Shown here one piece after another: positions 31,226 through 40,067 of a stretch of 64,000 bases of DNA. Below the pieces are notes generated by a model, which was given only the letters and a program-made list of their open reading frames with translations, was not told where the DNA came from and did not search any database. The stretch comes from Salisediminibacterium beveridgei (GTDB lineage Bacteria > Bacillota > Bacilli > Bacillales > Salisediminibacteriaceae), in contig NZ_CP012502.1 in the NCBI RefSeq assembly GCF_001721685.1, positions 1,922,001 through 1,986,000 on the forward strand, in the 5' to 3' direction. Within the stretch, counting starts at the first letter, position 1. Each line of letters begins with the position of its first letter. The translations under genes and the position numbers were made by a program.

Positions 31226-32305
31226 TCAGATCTTCTTTTGAATCCGGTATACATAAGCCAATACTTCTGCAACTGCTTTGAATAAATCTTCCGGAACCTG
31301 ATCGCCGATTTCCGCCTCAGCATAGAGGGATCTGGCTAATGGCCGGTTTTCAACTGTAAGCACTTCGTTATTTTTAGCAATATTAATCAGTTTCAATGCG
31401 ACATAGTCGACGCCCTTCGCCACGATAACAGGAGCTTCCATCGCGTTTTCATCATACTTCAATGCGATAGCATAGTGCGTGGGGTTTGTAATGACAACAT
31501 CCGCTTTCGGCACCTCCTGCATCATCCGGCTCATTGCCATTTGGCGCTGCTTTTCTTTTATTTTTGATTTAATCAGAGGATCACCCTCTGTCTTTTTATA
31601 TTCATCCTTTACATCCTGTTTGGACATGCGGATATTTTTTTCGAAGTCATATTTCTGGTACATATAATCAAGAATTGCAAGGAATACCAATAAAAAACCC
31701 ACTGCCAGGCCCATAAAAACGATCAATGTCCCAATCAGAACTGCTCCGTCTTCCACATCATATAATCCTATCCGAAGAAGTTCATCCATGTAAATCCAGA
31801 TCACGATTCCGGTAACGCCACCTACCAGAACGATTTTCATCATCGATTTTAGAAATTCAACAAGTGCTCGAATCGAGAAAATTCGTTTAAACCCTTTTAG
31901 TGGATTTATTTTTTCCAATTTGAATTTTATGGCTTCCGGTGCAAACAACACCCCTACTTGAACATAGTTCGCAAAAACACCTGCAATGACCGAGGCAAGC
32001 ATAATAGGTGCTACAGCAACTGCCGCTTGGAAAATATACTCCGTAAATAACGGTTGCATGGCTTCCGGGGTGACATCCATAACAAGATATTCTGTCATGG
32101 AAAAACGAACGATCGCAGTCATTTGTTCAATCACCAACGGACCGGCAAAGAAAAACATTAAAAAAACGAACATTAAAATGAATGCGGTATTTACATCCGT
32201 ACTTTTCGCCACCTGCCCCTTGTTTCTCGATTCACGTCGCTTTTTGGGTGTGGCTTTTTCAGTTTTTTCTTGGGCGAAGTACTGTAAATTCAGCTTTAAT
32301 CGCAT
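31226..32305 (-). CDS. flhB: Flagellar export switch protein FlhB
   Basis: Substrate-specificity switch of the export gate. The 359 residues have the N-terminal MRLKLNLQYFAQEKTEKAT, four membrane segments to about 210, and the autocleavage motif NPTH within DVVITNPTHYAIALKYD near 272. I use the ATG at 32305, which has GGAGG eight bases upstream; an ATG five codons earlier is part of that site. A separate C-terminal paralogue lies at 58797-59090. Confidence 0.97.
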   Translation of the reverse strand: MRLKLNLQYFAQEKTEKATPKKRRESRNKGQVAKSTDVNTAFILMFVFLMFFFAGPLVIEQMTAIVRFSMTEYLVMDVTPEAMQPLFTEYIFQAAVAVAPIMLASVIAGVFANYVQVGVLFAPEAIKFKLEKINPLKGFKRIFSIRALVEFLKSMMKIVLVGGVTGIVIWIYMDELLRIGLYDVEDGAVLIGTLIVFMGLAVGFLLVFLAILDYMYQKYDFEKNIRMSKQDVKDEYKKTEGDPLIKSKIKEKQRQMAMSRMMQEVPKADVVITNPTHYAIALKYDENAMEAPVIVAKGVDYVALKLINIAKNNEVLTVENRPLARSLYAEAEIGDQVPEDLFKAVAEVLAYVYRIQKKI

Positions 32306-32306
32306 G

Positions 32307-33086
32307 TCAGACGCCTCCATACAACTGCATCAGTGTTCGCATTGTCACCATGATCGTTTCAATCAGATTGTTCACAAGCACGAAAAAGACAGGCATGGTA
32401 ACCAGCATAAAGATAAATCCCAAAAAGATTTTCAAAGGGAAACCGACAACGAACACATTGACTTGCGGAACCGTTCGGGCAATAAACCCAAGAGCAACGT
32501 CAACCAAAAATATGGATCCCATGATCGGCATAGACATTTGAAAAGCGATGATAAACATCGTATTCATTGTTATACCTATAAATTCTGCATAATCCTCATT
32601 TCCAAACGGCAAAAATGCTTGATCCAAAGGGATAAATTCATAACTGTAATAGACACCGTCAAGCAACAAATGGTGTGCATTTGTCGCAAGGAGAAAGAGC
32701 AGTGCAAAAGTATATAAATATGTCCCGATCAAAGGTGCCTGTGTCCCGGTTTGCGGATCGACTACATTGGCAATCAAAAAACCGAGTTTCAAATCGATCA
32801 AGCCACCCGCTACTTGTATGGCATAAAGTAGCAGTAAAGCGATTAACCCAACTGTTAATCCAACCAACGCTTCTTTAATGACCAGCAATATAAATGTATA
32901 ATTCAATTCGATGACTGGCCAATCACCATTAAAAATCATAATCCACGCCAAAAAACCGGCGAAACCGATTTTAAACCGCTGTGGAATCGTCTGATAAGAG
33001 AAGAAAGGTAACGTCAGCATAAATGCCGAAACTCTCACCAGTACAAGAAGAAATGCCGGAATCCATTCCACTACCTCTATTTCCAT
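32307..33086 (-). CDS. fliR: Flagellar export gate protein FliR
   Basis: Export-gate core subunit that co-assembles with FliP and FliQ. The 259 residues are highly hydrophobic with about six membrane segments and FliR landmarks such as FLVLVRVSAFMLTLPFFS and GLIDLKLGFLIANVVDPQTG. Its stop is one base from the flhB start codon and it follows fliQ by seven bases. Confidence 0.95.
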   Translation of the reverse strand: MEIEVVEWIPAFLLVLVRVSAFMLTLPFFSYQTIPQRFKIGFAGFLAWIMIFNGDWPVIELNYTFILLVIKEALVGLTVGLIALLLLYAIQVAGGLIDLKLGFLIANVVDPQTGTQAPLIGTYLYTFALLFLLATNAHHLLLDGVYYSYEFIPLDQAFLPFGNEDYAEFIGITMNTMFIIAFQMSMPIMGSIFLVDVALGFIARTVPQVNVFVVGFPLKIFLGFIFMLVTMPVFFVLVNNLIETIMVTMRTLMQLYGGV

Positions 33087-33093
33087 AGGACCA

Positions 33094-33363
33094 CTACCCT
33101 ATGAATCTCGTGAAATCGCTGAATATATCATGCGCAAATGATGTCAGAAGCTGCAGCATCCAAGGTCCAAAAATCACAAGTGCGAGAAGCACCCCTGCAA
33201 TCTTCGGAATAAACGCCAAAGTCTGTTCCTGTATTTGCGTCGTTGCCTGAAATATACTGACGGCAAGGCCTATGGCAAGAGCCGTAATCAATAATGGACC
33301 AGCAATCAACAAGGTGGTGAATACGCCTTGTTCTGCCCATCCGATAACCATTTCCGGACTCAT
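33094..33363 (-). CDS. fliQ: Flagellar export gate protein FliQ
   Basis: Two-helix export-gate subunit. The 89 residues contain two hydrophobic hairpin helices, with the family pattern GPLLITALAIGLAVSIFQATTQIQEQTLAF. AGGAGTG precedes the ATG. Normal length and position between fliP and fliR. Confidence 0.96.
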   Translation of the reverse strand: MSPEMVIGWAEQGVFTTLLIAGPLLITALAIGLAVSIFQATTQIQEQTLAFIPKIAGVLLALVIFGPWMLQLLTSFAHDIFSDFTRFIG

Positions 33364-33375
33364 ATGTATCCACTC

Positions 33376-34056
33376 CTAAAAGGTATAAAGTAATGAGCGT
33401 ATGACAAGATGCCATCCGTCAACCAGAACAAACAACAGTACTTTGAATGGCAATGCAATCATAACTGGTGGGAGCATCATCATTCCCATGGACATCAGTA
33501 CACTTGCAACCACCATATCAATCACAAGAAAGGGCACAAAAATCATAAACCCAATCTGAAAGGCTGTTTTCAATTCGCTGATAACAAAAGCGGGAACAAG
33601 TGACGTCATCGGAATATCTTCGAGTGTTTCCGGTCGCTCTTGTCCTGCATAACCCATAAATAGTGCTAAATCCCGTTCCCGGGTATGTTGGGCCATAAAT
33701 TCCTTCATTGGTACCACAGCTTCGTCAAAAGCCTCTTCCTGTGACATTTCACCCTCAAATAAAGGTTGAAGAGCTGTTTCATTCAGTTCCGCAAAGGTAG
33801 GCGCCATTACAAAAAATGTCAAAAATAGTGCCAAGCCGATAATGACCTGATTGGGTGGCATCTGCTGGGTCGCCAATCCATTTCGGACAAAGGATAGCAC
33901 AATCACAATTCGGGTGAAACTGGTCATCAAAATCAAAATAGCCGGAGCCAAAGATAATACTGTGAGAAGAAGCAAAAGTTGTACCGTAGACGTTAAATTT
34001 GCAGGATCGTCACTGAATATATCCAGTGCCGGAATTTCGATCGCTAATAACAGCAT
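33376..34056 (-). CDS. fliP: Flagellar export gate protein FliP
   Basis: Export-gate core subunit forming the pore pentamer. The 226 residues show LLTVLSLAPAILILMTSFTRI, the conserved RNGLATQQMPPNQVIIGLALFL and C-terminal MGMMMLPPVMIALPFKVLLF. No long cleavable signal peptide is obvious; the N-terminus is short and hydrophobic. The ATG overlaps the fliO stop (TAATG). Confidence 0.96.
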   Translation of the reverse strand: MLLLAIEIPALDIFSDDPANLTSTVQLLLLLTVLSLAPAILILMTSFTRIVIVLSFVRNGLATQQMPPNQVIIGLALFLTFFVMAPTFAELNETALQPLFEGEMSQEEAFDEAVVPMKEFMAQHTRERDLALFMGYAGQERPETLEDIPMTSLVPAFVISELKTAFQIGFMIFVPFLVIDMVVASVLMSMGMMMLPPVMIALPFKVLLFVLVDGWHLVIRSLLYTF

Positions 34057-34766
34057 TACTTTTTCTCCTTCATTGCAGAGTGGATCTTATTTTGAGATTG
34101 TTTCACATCATCCATTTCCCGATTGAGGAGTGATCGGAAAGCATCTTCTTGACGGGATGGTCCATGATCTGATTGATCCCTTTTCAAAAAAGCAGAGAAC
34201 TTTGACAAGGGCTGTTCGTAGAATTCTCCACCTTCTGTCGGCTTCGACAGCCGTTCTACTTCTTCGGGGTCCGTGATCTCCTGAAGAAGCTGGACAGTCT
34301 CCCCGACACCCACAACCAAAATGCGATCTCCGACCCGCACAATCTGAACAGAGCGATTTTGACCTACTCCGGTTCCTCCTACCGTCTGAATCGTCCGGTT
34401 TCCTTGGAATGAACGACTTCTGTTATTCATAAATTTCAAGAGCATATAGATCAAAAATAAGACGAAGCCAAGAGCAAGAAGTAACTGCAGCAACATCAAA
34501 AAGAGATTCTGATCTTCATAACCTGCCAGCGGTGCTTCATCCTCACTGTCTTCGGAGATATCAGGCGGGCCTTCATCTTCAGGAGGATCGATCACATCTT
34601 CTTCGCTTCCATTTGTAGGCTCTTCTTCAACTTCTTTTTGATCCGGATTAAGACCATCAATAACACTGCGGTCTTCTTCCCCAAAATTATTCTCATTTGC
34701 CTGTATTGCAGGAGATGCGATCAACATCATCAACAACAGCAGGCTAAATACTTTTATCCATTTCAC
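34056..34766 (-). CDS. fliO: Flagellar biogenesis protein FliO/FliZ
   Basis: Membrane protein helping FliP assembly (called FliZ in B. subtilis). The 236 residues begin with a signal peptide (MKWIKVFSLLLLMMLIASPAIQA), have an acidic extracytoplasmic region, one membrane helix near 88-108 and a cytoplasmic FliO domain with GVGQNRSVQIVRVGDRILVVGVG. The GTG at 34766 is favoured: GGGAG lies eight bases upstream, whereas the ATG eight codons earlier overlaps the cheY end. Confidence 0.9.
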   Translation of the reverse strand: MKWIKVFSLLLLMMLIASPAIQANENNFGEEDRSVIDGLNPDQKEVEEEPTNGSEEDVIDPPEDEGPPDISEDSEDEAPLAGYEDQNLFLMLLQLLLALGFVLFLIYMLLKFMNNRSRSFQGNRTIQTVGGTGVGQNRSVQIVRVGDRILVVGVGETVQLLQEITDPEEVERLSKPTEGGEFYEQPLSKFSAFLKRDQSDHGPSRQEDAFRSLLNREMDDVKQSQNKIHSAMKEKK

Positions 34767-34786
34767 ATGCTTCACTCCCAGGATGA

Positions 34787-35149
34787 TCATGCCAATGTTT
34801 TACTGATCGCCTCTAATACCCGATCCGCCTGAAAAGGCTTCACGATAAAGTCCTTTGCTCCTGCTTGAATCGCATCGATGACCATCGCCTGTTGCCCCAT
34901 TGCCGAACACATAATTACTTTAGCATTCGGGTCGTGCGTCTTGATCTCCTTTAAAGATGTGATTCCATCCATCTCAGGCATTGTTATATCCATGGTTACC
35001 AGATCTGGAGATTTTTCTTTATACATATCCACTGCCTGTTGACCATCCCCGGCTTCACCTACTACATCAAAGCCGTTTTTCGATAAAATATCTTTAATCA
35101 TCATGCGCATAAATGCTGCATCATCTACAATCAATACTGTTGTCGCCAT
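34787..35149 (-). CDS. cheY: Chemotaxis response regulator CheY
   Basis: Single receiver domain of 120 residues; phosphorylated by CheA, it binds FliM/FliY in the switch. The acid pocket (IVDDAAFMR), phospho-Asp in LVTMDITMPEMDG near 54, switch Ser/Thr in VIMCSAMGQ and Lys in DFIVKPFQ are all present. It follows fliY within the operon, as in B. subtilis. Confidence 0.97.
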   Translation of the reverse strand: MATTVLIVDDAAFMRMMIKDILSKNGFDVVGEAGDGQQAVDMYKEKSPDLVTMDITMPEMDGITSLKEIKTHDPNAKVIMCSAMGQQAMVIDAIQAGAKDFIVKPFQADRVLEAISKTLA

Positions 35150-35195
35150 AACTCAAGGCCCCCTCTTTTCTTATTAAACCTGTTTTTCTTACTAT

Positions 35196-36452
35196 TTATT
35201 TTAATTGTTTCAATCGTTCAGCTTGACTGACAATGTCTGTAACACGGACACCAAAATTCTCATCAATCACAACAACTTCCCCTTTGGCAATGAGCCGTTG
35301 GTTTACCAGGATATCAACCGGTTCGCCGGCTAATTTATCCAATTCGACAATGGAGCCTTGACCGAGTTCGAGAATTTCTTTGATCGAACGCTTTGTACGA
35401 CCGAGTTCAACAGTCACCTCCAAAGGAATATCCATCAGAAGGTCAAGATTTCGTTGTTCATTTTCATTCAGTGATGGTGTTTCAAAAGATGAAAATGCAG
35501 CAGGTTGTACATTCGCCTCCCGGCCAGGCGGCTGTTGCCGTTGACTGATCTGTTGAGGCTGAGCCGGCTCGCGATTCAGTGGTTGCTGTGACGGTTGTTT
35601 TTGCATTTCTGGTTGAGGTTCTGGCTCAGGCCTTTGTTGTTGAGAGTCCTGCTCCTCATTCCATTCAGCTGACAATGATTCTTTTTGCTCCGGTTCTGCT
35701 TGATTACTATTAGGCTTATCCTGAACTTGTTCACTACCTGAAGGATTCATAAGCTGATCAACCATATCTTTGGCAAAACTGACTGTCAGTAATTGCATAA
35801 TACGTGAATCGATCAGGTTCCCGACACGGAGATTAAATGAGATCTGAACCAATACATCATCACCCGGTATTTCAATTGCATCTGGATTTTCAGTCAAATC
35901 CATCATATCAATATCAGGTGGTGAAATATCGACCTTTTTATTAAAGATGGTGGACATAGACGTGGACGCAGAACCCATCATTTGATTCATGGCTTCTTGC
36001 ACAGCACTCAGTTCCATTTCACCCATTTCGCCGGGGGCGTTCGTTCCATCGTTGCCCATCATCAAGTCAGCAATGATCGAAGCGTCTTTCGTTTTGATTA
36101 CCAGCAAGTTCAAGCCTTCAAAACCAGCTGTGTATGTAACAGAAACTGCGACATGGGGTTTTGGAAATTCTTTTTCCAAATCATCTTTTCGGACAACAGA
36201 AACCTTAGGCGTGGTGATATCCACTTTTTGATTTAATAATGTCGATAATGCCGTAGCTGAGCTGCCAAAGGAGATATTTCCAATCTCTCCGAGTGCATCG
36301 ATCTCAATGTCTGAAAGATAATTTCCCGGTTCAACGTTAGCAGTGCTTTTTTCTTCATTTTCAGAATTCGCATCATTATCGTCATCATCCATGCCGCTTA
36401 ATAACGCATTGATTTCGTCTTGCGAAAGCATATCATCGTTATCGTTCATCAT
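35196..36452 (-). CDS. fliY: Flagellar switch protein and CheY-P phosphatase FliY
   Basis: C-ring component combining a CheC-type phosphatase with a FliN domain. The 418 residues contain an N-terminal CheY-binding peptide DMLSQDEINALLSG, a CXY phosphatase core with DALGEIGNISFGSSATAL and the second site SAVQEAMNQMMGSAS, a Gln/Pro-rich linker near 235-330, and a C-terminal SpoA/FliN domain (VTVELGRTKRSIKEILELG). Start ATG 36452 follows AGGAGG by nine bases and overlaps the fliM end by 14 bases. In the second phosphatase site Asn and Glu are conserved, so activity is expected. Confidence 0.95.
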   Translation of the reverse strand: MMNDNDDMLSQDEINALLSGMDDDDNDANSENEEKSTANVEPGNYLSDIEIDALGEIGNISFGSSATALSTLLNQKVDITTPKVSVVRKDDLEKEFPKPHVAVSVTYTAGFEGLNLLVIKTKDASIIADLMMGNDGTNAPGEMGEMELSAVQEAMNQMMGSASTSMSTIFNKKVDISPPDIDMMDLTENPDAIEIPGDDVLVQISFNLRVGNLIDSRIMQLLTVSFAKDMVDQLMNPSGSEQVQDKPNSNQAEPEQKESLSAEWNEEQDSQQQRPEPEPQPEMQKQPSQQPLNREPAQPQQISQRQQPPGREANVQPAAFSSFETPSLNENEQRNLDLLMDIPLEVTVELGRTKRSIKEILELGQGSIVELDKLAGEPVDILVNQRLIAKGEVVVIDENFGVRVTDIVSQAERLKQLK

Positions 36453-37440
36453 AGAGCAGTTCCTCCTCTTCAATATCTTCAACAATCTGTACTGCCAGGT
36501 TGTCTTTCACTTTTCCAGGCTGTACTTTGTATTTCGGTGAGCCTCCAACGCTCATCCGTAACAAATCATCAATGGATTGATTGAGCTCGATGGTATCACC
36601 AACACTCAAATGAACAAATTCTTCGATCGTAATGTTACTGTGACCGAGCTCAACAGCTACATCCAGAGGTGCGCGCTTAATATTAAGCTCCAATGCCTCA
36701 ATTTCTCCTGGTTGACGTTCTTTTTTCTTTGTTTGCATCCACAAATGCACCGATAATTTCGGTAACAATGATTCGATCACAACATGAGGTAAACAAATAT
36801 TCATCATCCCTGAGGATTCACCTATCGTTGTTGAAAATGAAATCACAACAACGGTCTCATTTGGAGAAACCAGTTGAAGAAACTGTGGATTTACTTCGAG
36901 ATCATCCATCATTGGATCAATTTCTTCCACCGATAGCCACGCTTCCCGAAATGTTTCAAGCGTCCTTTGAAATAGCTGTGTCATAATCTTTGACTCAATT
37001 TCGGTGAGATTCTCTACTTTATTGTACGATTCCCCTTGACCACCCAAGAGACGGTCAAGCATCGCATAGGCAATGTTGGGGTTTACTTCGAGTACAAAAC
37101 GACCATCGAGCGGATATGGTTCAAAGACATTCAATATCGTCTGTTTGGGAACTGATCTGATGAATTCATCATATGGTAACTGATCCACCGACGCCACACT
37201 GATTTGTACAAACGTTCTCAACTGTGCCGATAACTGCGTGGTTAAAAGCCGTGCGAAGTTTTCATGAATTCGGGTCAAACTTCGGATCTGGTCTTTTGAA
37301 AAACGCAGCGCGCGTTTAAAATCATAGGTTTTAACCTTTTTTTGTGTTTCTTCTTTTTTCAGTTCATCTGCGTCCATTTCGCCAGTTGAGAGTGCAGACA
37401 ACAGTGCATCGATCTCACCTTGGGACAGAACATCAGCCAT
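36439..37440 (-). CDS. fliM: Flagellar motor switch protein FliM
   Basis: C-ring protein that binds CheY-P and sets rotation. The 333 residues have the N-terminal CheY-P peptide VLSQGEIDALLSAL, the CheC-like middle domain with DFKRALRFSKDQIRSLTRIH and GGQGESYN, and a C-terminal SpoA domain (LDVAVELGHSNITIEEFVHL). It overlaps fliY by 14 bases, suggesting coupled synthesis of C-ring partners. Confidence 0.97.
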   Translation of the reverse strand: MADVLSQGEIDALLSALSTGEMDADELKKEETQKKVKTYDFKRALRFSKDQIRSLTRIHENFARLLTTQLSAQLRTFVQISVASVDQLPYDEFIRSVPKQTILNVFEPYPLDGRFVLEVNPNIAYAMLDRLLGGQGESYNKVENLTEIESKIMTQLFQRTLETFREAWLSVEEIDPMMDDLEVNPQFLQLVSPNETVVVISFSTTIGESSGMMNICLPHVVIESLLPKLSVHLWMQTKKKERQPGEIEALELNIKRAPLDVAVELGHSNITIEEFVHLSVGDTIELNQSIDDLLRMSVGGSPKYKVQPGKVKDNLAVQIVEDIEEEELLYDER

Positions 37441-37494
37441 GAAAACTTCACCTCACTTCCTGCACTGATACAATATTACATTTCATTTCATTCA

Positions 37495-37926
37495 TTATTG
37501 AACAACGCGTGTACTCATATAAACTTCTACAACATGACCATCTTGCATAATTTGATTGATCTCATACCGGATTTGTTCCTCGAGGTTTCGAATTCCGTCA
37601 GACCCTTGAAAATCGGACTCCCGCATATCTGAGAGCTCACGGATAATGATATTTTCAACCTGGAAATTGCGTTTCTCCAATTCACTTCGTGCATGCCGAT
37701 TATCCGTCTGGATCACAAACTGTGACCGAATGACATGATTTGATAATAAATTCGTTGTGATTTCCTCTGTTTCGATCGACAGTTCAATGACTTCATCAAT
37801 GGTAGGTTCAGCATCAGGATCCGCAGCCTCAAAAAATTGAGTATAAAGGACAAGAGCCATGACACCAACTAATGTCATTCCTACAAGAACAATCAGCATG
37901 ATATTGACTAAACGGTTTTTGAACAT
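37495..37926 (-). CDS. fliL: Flagellar basal body-associated protein FliL
   Basis: Stator-associated single-pass membrane protein. The 143 residues start MFKNRLVNIMLIVLVGMTLVG, giving one membrane helix near 5-27, followed by a periplasmic-side stomatin-like domain ending in YEINQIMQDGHVVEVYMS. ATG 37926 follows GGAGGG by eight bases; the frame stays open for eight more codons without a better site. Confidence 0.94.
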   Translation of the reverse strand: MFKNRLVNIMLIVLVGMTLVGVMALVLYTQFFEAADPDAEPTIDEVIELSIETEEITTNLLSNHVIRSQFVIQTDNRHARSELEKRNFQVENIIIRELSDMRESDFQGSDGIRNLEEQIRYEINQIMQDGHVVEVYMSTRVVQ

Positions 37927-37930
37927 GGTT

Positions 37931-38164
37931 CTATCCCTCCTTTTCCCCACTGCCAGTCTGATCTGGACGGCGAATCAGAGGAGTAAGACCGATCCGCTTA
38001 TAAAAATGTTCAATCATCTCTGAAACATCGTGTTCTTTTTCCTTGACAACAATTTTTTTACCCGTTGTCAAGGTGATCGTCGTATCCGGAAATGATTGAA
38101 TTTGCTCGATGTATAATGCATTGAGAGTAAACTTCTCGTCATTCAGTCGCGTTAGTATGATCAT
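37931..38164 (-). CDS. swrD: Flagellar FlbD/SwrD protein
   Basis: Small FlbD-family protein, called SwrD in B. subtilis, where it raises flagellar motor power. The 77 residues show [23 protein letters not shown] and the hydrophobic strand [19 protein letters not shown]. The ATG at 38164 gives the family start but has no clear ribosome binding site; a GTG six codons earlier is the alternative, and GGAGG sits more than 20 bases before it. A hairpin separates it from flgE. Confidence 0.88.
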   Translation of the reverse strand: MIILTRLNDEKFTLNALYIEQIQSFPDTTITLTTGKKIVVKEKEHDVSEMIEHFYKRIGLTPLIRRPDQTGSGEKEG

Positions 38165-38243
38165 AATAGTCTTATCGAGCACACTTTTAGAAGCGTCGCT
38201 CTTTCCTCCTGTATTTTATCGTGTTATAAATATCAAATGGCTA

Positions 38244-38271
38244 TGGCTAAGTGCCAAAAAGCACTTAGCCA
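38244..38271. repeat. Perfect 11-bp inverted repeat between flgE and swrD
   Basis: TGGCTAAGTGC at 38244-38254 pairs with GCACTTAGCCA at 38261-38271 around a six-base loop. No T run follows in either direction, so it is not a standard intrinsic terminator. It lies 16 bases after the flgE stop and may act as an mRNA stability or processing element in the operon. Confidence 0.7.
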
Positions 38272-38286
38272 GAACCAAATTGACAA

Positions 38287-39549
38287 TTAACGTTTCAAAT
38301 TAATCAGTTCCTGAAGAATTTCATCTGATGTGGTGATCATCCGTGTGTTCGCTTGAAATCCACGCTGGGAAACAATCATTTCAGCGAATTCTTCAGCCAG
38401 GTCAACGTTGGACATCTCCAGCGTTGAACCTGTCAGATTTCCCCGTCCCCCGACTCCGGGGAAGCCCACTTGAGGTTCGCCGGAGTTATTCGATACCTCG
38501 TACAGATTCGAACCAGCCTTCGAAAGACCTGAAGGATTATTAAAGTTCACCAAAGCAATTTGACCCAACAGTCGAACTTCACCATTTGAAAATACACCAT
38601 TGATTTCGCCGGTTTCAGAGACGGTGTAACTTTCAAGTGTTCCATCTGATGATCCATTTCTCGAAGATACTTCTACAGTTGAAGGAGAGTTGAACTGGGT
38701 AACGCTCCCCATGTTCAATGCGATGGGTGCAGCATCTCCCCACTGATCCCCTAATCCGCCTGGGTCATCAATAGATATAGTAAAACCTTCAGGCAATCGT
38801 CCTAAGGATGAGCCATCATCTGTATCAAAATTGATATCAGCTGATGCTGTTGAACCAATATCTGCCCAGTCACCATTCCCGTCTAAGAACTGTGTTTGAT
38901 GCGACCATTCATTTTCTGCATCCTTAGTTAATTGAAGCCTTAACTCCTGTTCTCCGCCAAGGGGATCAGTAGCAAAAAAGCGAACACTTCGATTGTCACC
39001 ATCATCTGTACCGGAATTCAGGTTCCCTCTCAAATTCACGTCAGTTGTGGACTCAGGGTTGACCTGCTCTCCTGCTGGTATAAATAAGTCTCCCACTCCG
39101 GCAGCCTCATCCACAGCCCCATCTCCATCAACGCCAAAACCTTGAACGCGAAGCCCCTCTGAATTTACCAGCATACCGTTCTCATCGAGATAAAAGTTAC
39201 CTGCCCGGGTGTAGTAATCCTGCTCACCGTCACCGACCTGGAAGAACCCATCTCCGGAAATTGCCATGTCCAAGTCTCGTCCTGTGTTTTGCAAAGAGCC
39301 TTGTGTCTGGATATTGTCGATTGATGCTGTAGATCCACCCAGACCAACCTGCCTTGGGTTGGTACCTCCGCGTTCTCCTTCCTGAGGTGAAGATGCGCCT
39401 GCGAGCTGCTGGCTCACGAGGTCATTAAATGTAACCCGGCCTTTTTTGAAGCCGAATGTGTTGACGTTTGAGATATTGTTACCGATGACATCAAGTTTCG
39501 TTTGGAAATTGTTCATACCGCCAATACCTGAATATAATGAACGAATCAT
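38287..39549 (-). CDS. flgE: Flagellar hook protein FlgE
   Basis: Structural hook subunit. The 420 residues have the N-terminal rod-hook signature MIRSLYSGIGGMNNFQTKLDVIGNNISNVNT, the conserved SGDGFFQVGDG segment, a large variable middle domain (about 150-330) and the C-terminal helix DLAEEFAEMIVSQRGFQANTRMITTSDEIL. It is longer than the 264-residue B. subtilis hook protein, mainly in the surface domain. AAGGAG precedes the ATG. Confidence 0.95.
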   Translation of the reverse strand: MIRSLYSGIGGMNNFQTKLDVIGNNISNVNTFGFKKGRVTFNDLVSQQLAGASSPQEGERGGTNPRQVGLGGSTASIDNIQTQGSLQNTGRDLDMAISGDGFFQVGDGEQDYYTRAGNFYLDENGMLVNSEGLRVQGFGVDGDGAVDEAAGVGDLFIPAGEQVNPESTTDVNLRGNLNSGTDDGDNRSVRFFATDPLGGEQELRLQLTKDAENEWSHQTQFLDGNGDWADIGSTASADINFDTDDGSSLGRLPEGFTISIDDPGGLGDQWGDAAPIALNMGSVTQFNSPSTVEVSSRNGSSDGTLESYTVSETGEINGVFSNGEVRLLGQIALVNFNNPSGLSKAGSNLYEVSNNSGEPQVGFPGVGGRGNLTGSTLEMSNVDLAEEFAEMIVSQRGFQANTRMITTSDEILQELINLKR

Positions 39550-39659
39550 AGTTGTCGTTCTCCTTTCGATCTGTTAGATTCGGATTTTGCTGCTTCTATC
39601 GGTCCACAGCATTCGGCTTCCTTTCGGTCCAGCCAATATCCGTTTTTCTTATTCAATGC

Positions 39660-40067
39660 TTACTCGTCATCCCCGAGCACAATCGCCCCGTTGATATTCG
39701 TGAAAATCTGACTCGCTGCTTCCTCACGGTTCATTGCTGTGATCACCGTTTCATTCGAAGCATTGACAACCAGTGCTGCTTCTTTCGTGAGAACCAGTGA
39801 ATCTCTTACACCTTTTTGCTTCGCTTCGCCAATACGGGACTCAATGGCTTGCCAGGTTTCCGGCGTTAACTCGATGCCCCGGTCAAACAACCGCTTTTCC
39901 GCATGCTTACTGATTTTCAGACTCGTGGAATCTGTCAGTTTATCCTGAAGCAGTTCACTGAATCCTGGACCTTTCAGATTTTGTTCAGCTTGAGAAGTTG
40001 ATTTCTGTGGTTGAGCAGGTTTAACTGCTGGCTGAATCTGATTGGGAAAGAAATTTGATTTCACCAT
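39660..40067 (-). CDS. Flagellar operon protein of the TIGR02530 (flg_new) type
   Basis: A 135-residue protein between flgD and flgE. After a Pro/Gln-rich N-terminus it has the family-like block FSELLQDKLTDSTSLKISKHAEKRLFDRGIELTPETW and VRDSLVLTKEAALVVNASNETVITAMN. Such proteins occur in fla operons of many Bacilli and Clostridia but not at this position in B. subtilis; the function is unknown. Its start overlaps the flgD stop by one base. Family assignment is from memory of the motif, with moderate certainty. Confidence 0.8.
   Translation of the reverse strand: MVKSNFFPNQIQPAVKPAQPQKSTSQAEQNLKGPGFSELLQDKLTDSTSLKISKHAEKRLFDRGIELTPETWQAIESRIGEAKQKGVRDSLVLTKEAALVVNASNETVITAMNREEAASQIFTNINGAIVLGDDE

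Noticed and set aside
31986..32717. Plus-strand open frame of 243 codons opposite flhB and fliR
   Set aside because: Antisense to two clear flagellar membrane genes; composition is cysteine- and histidine-rich noise without motifs.
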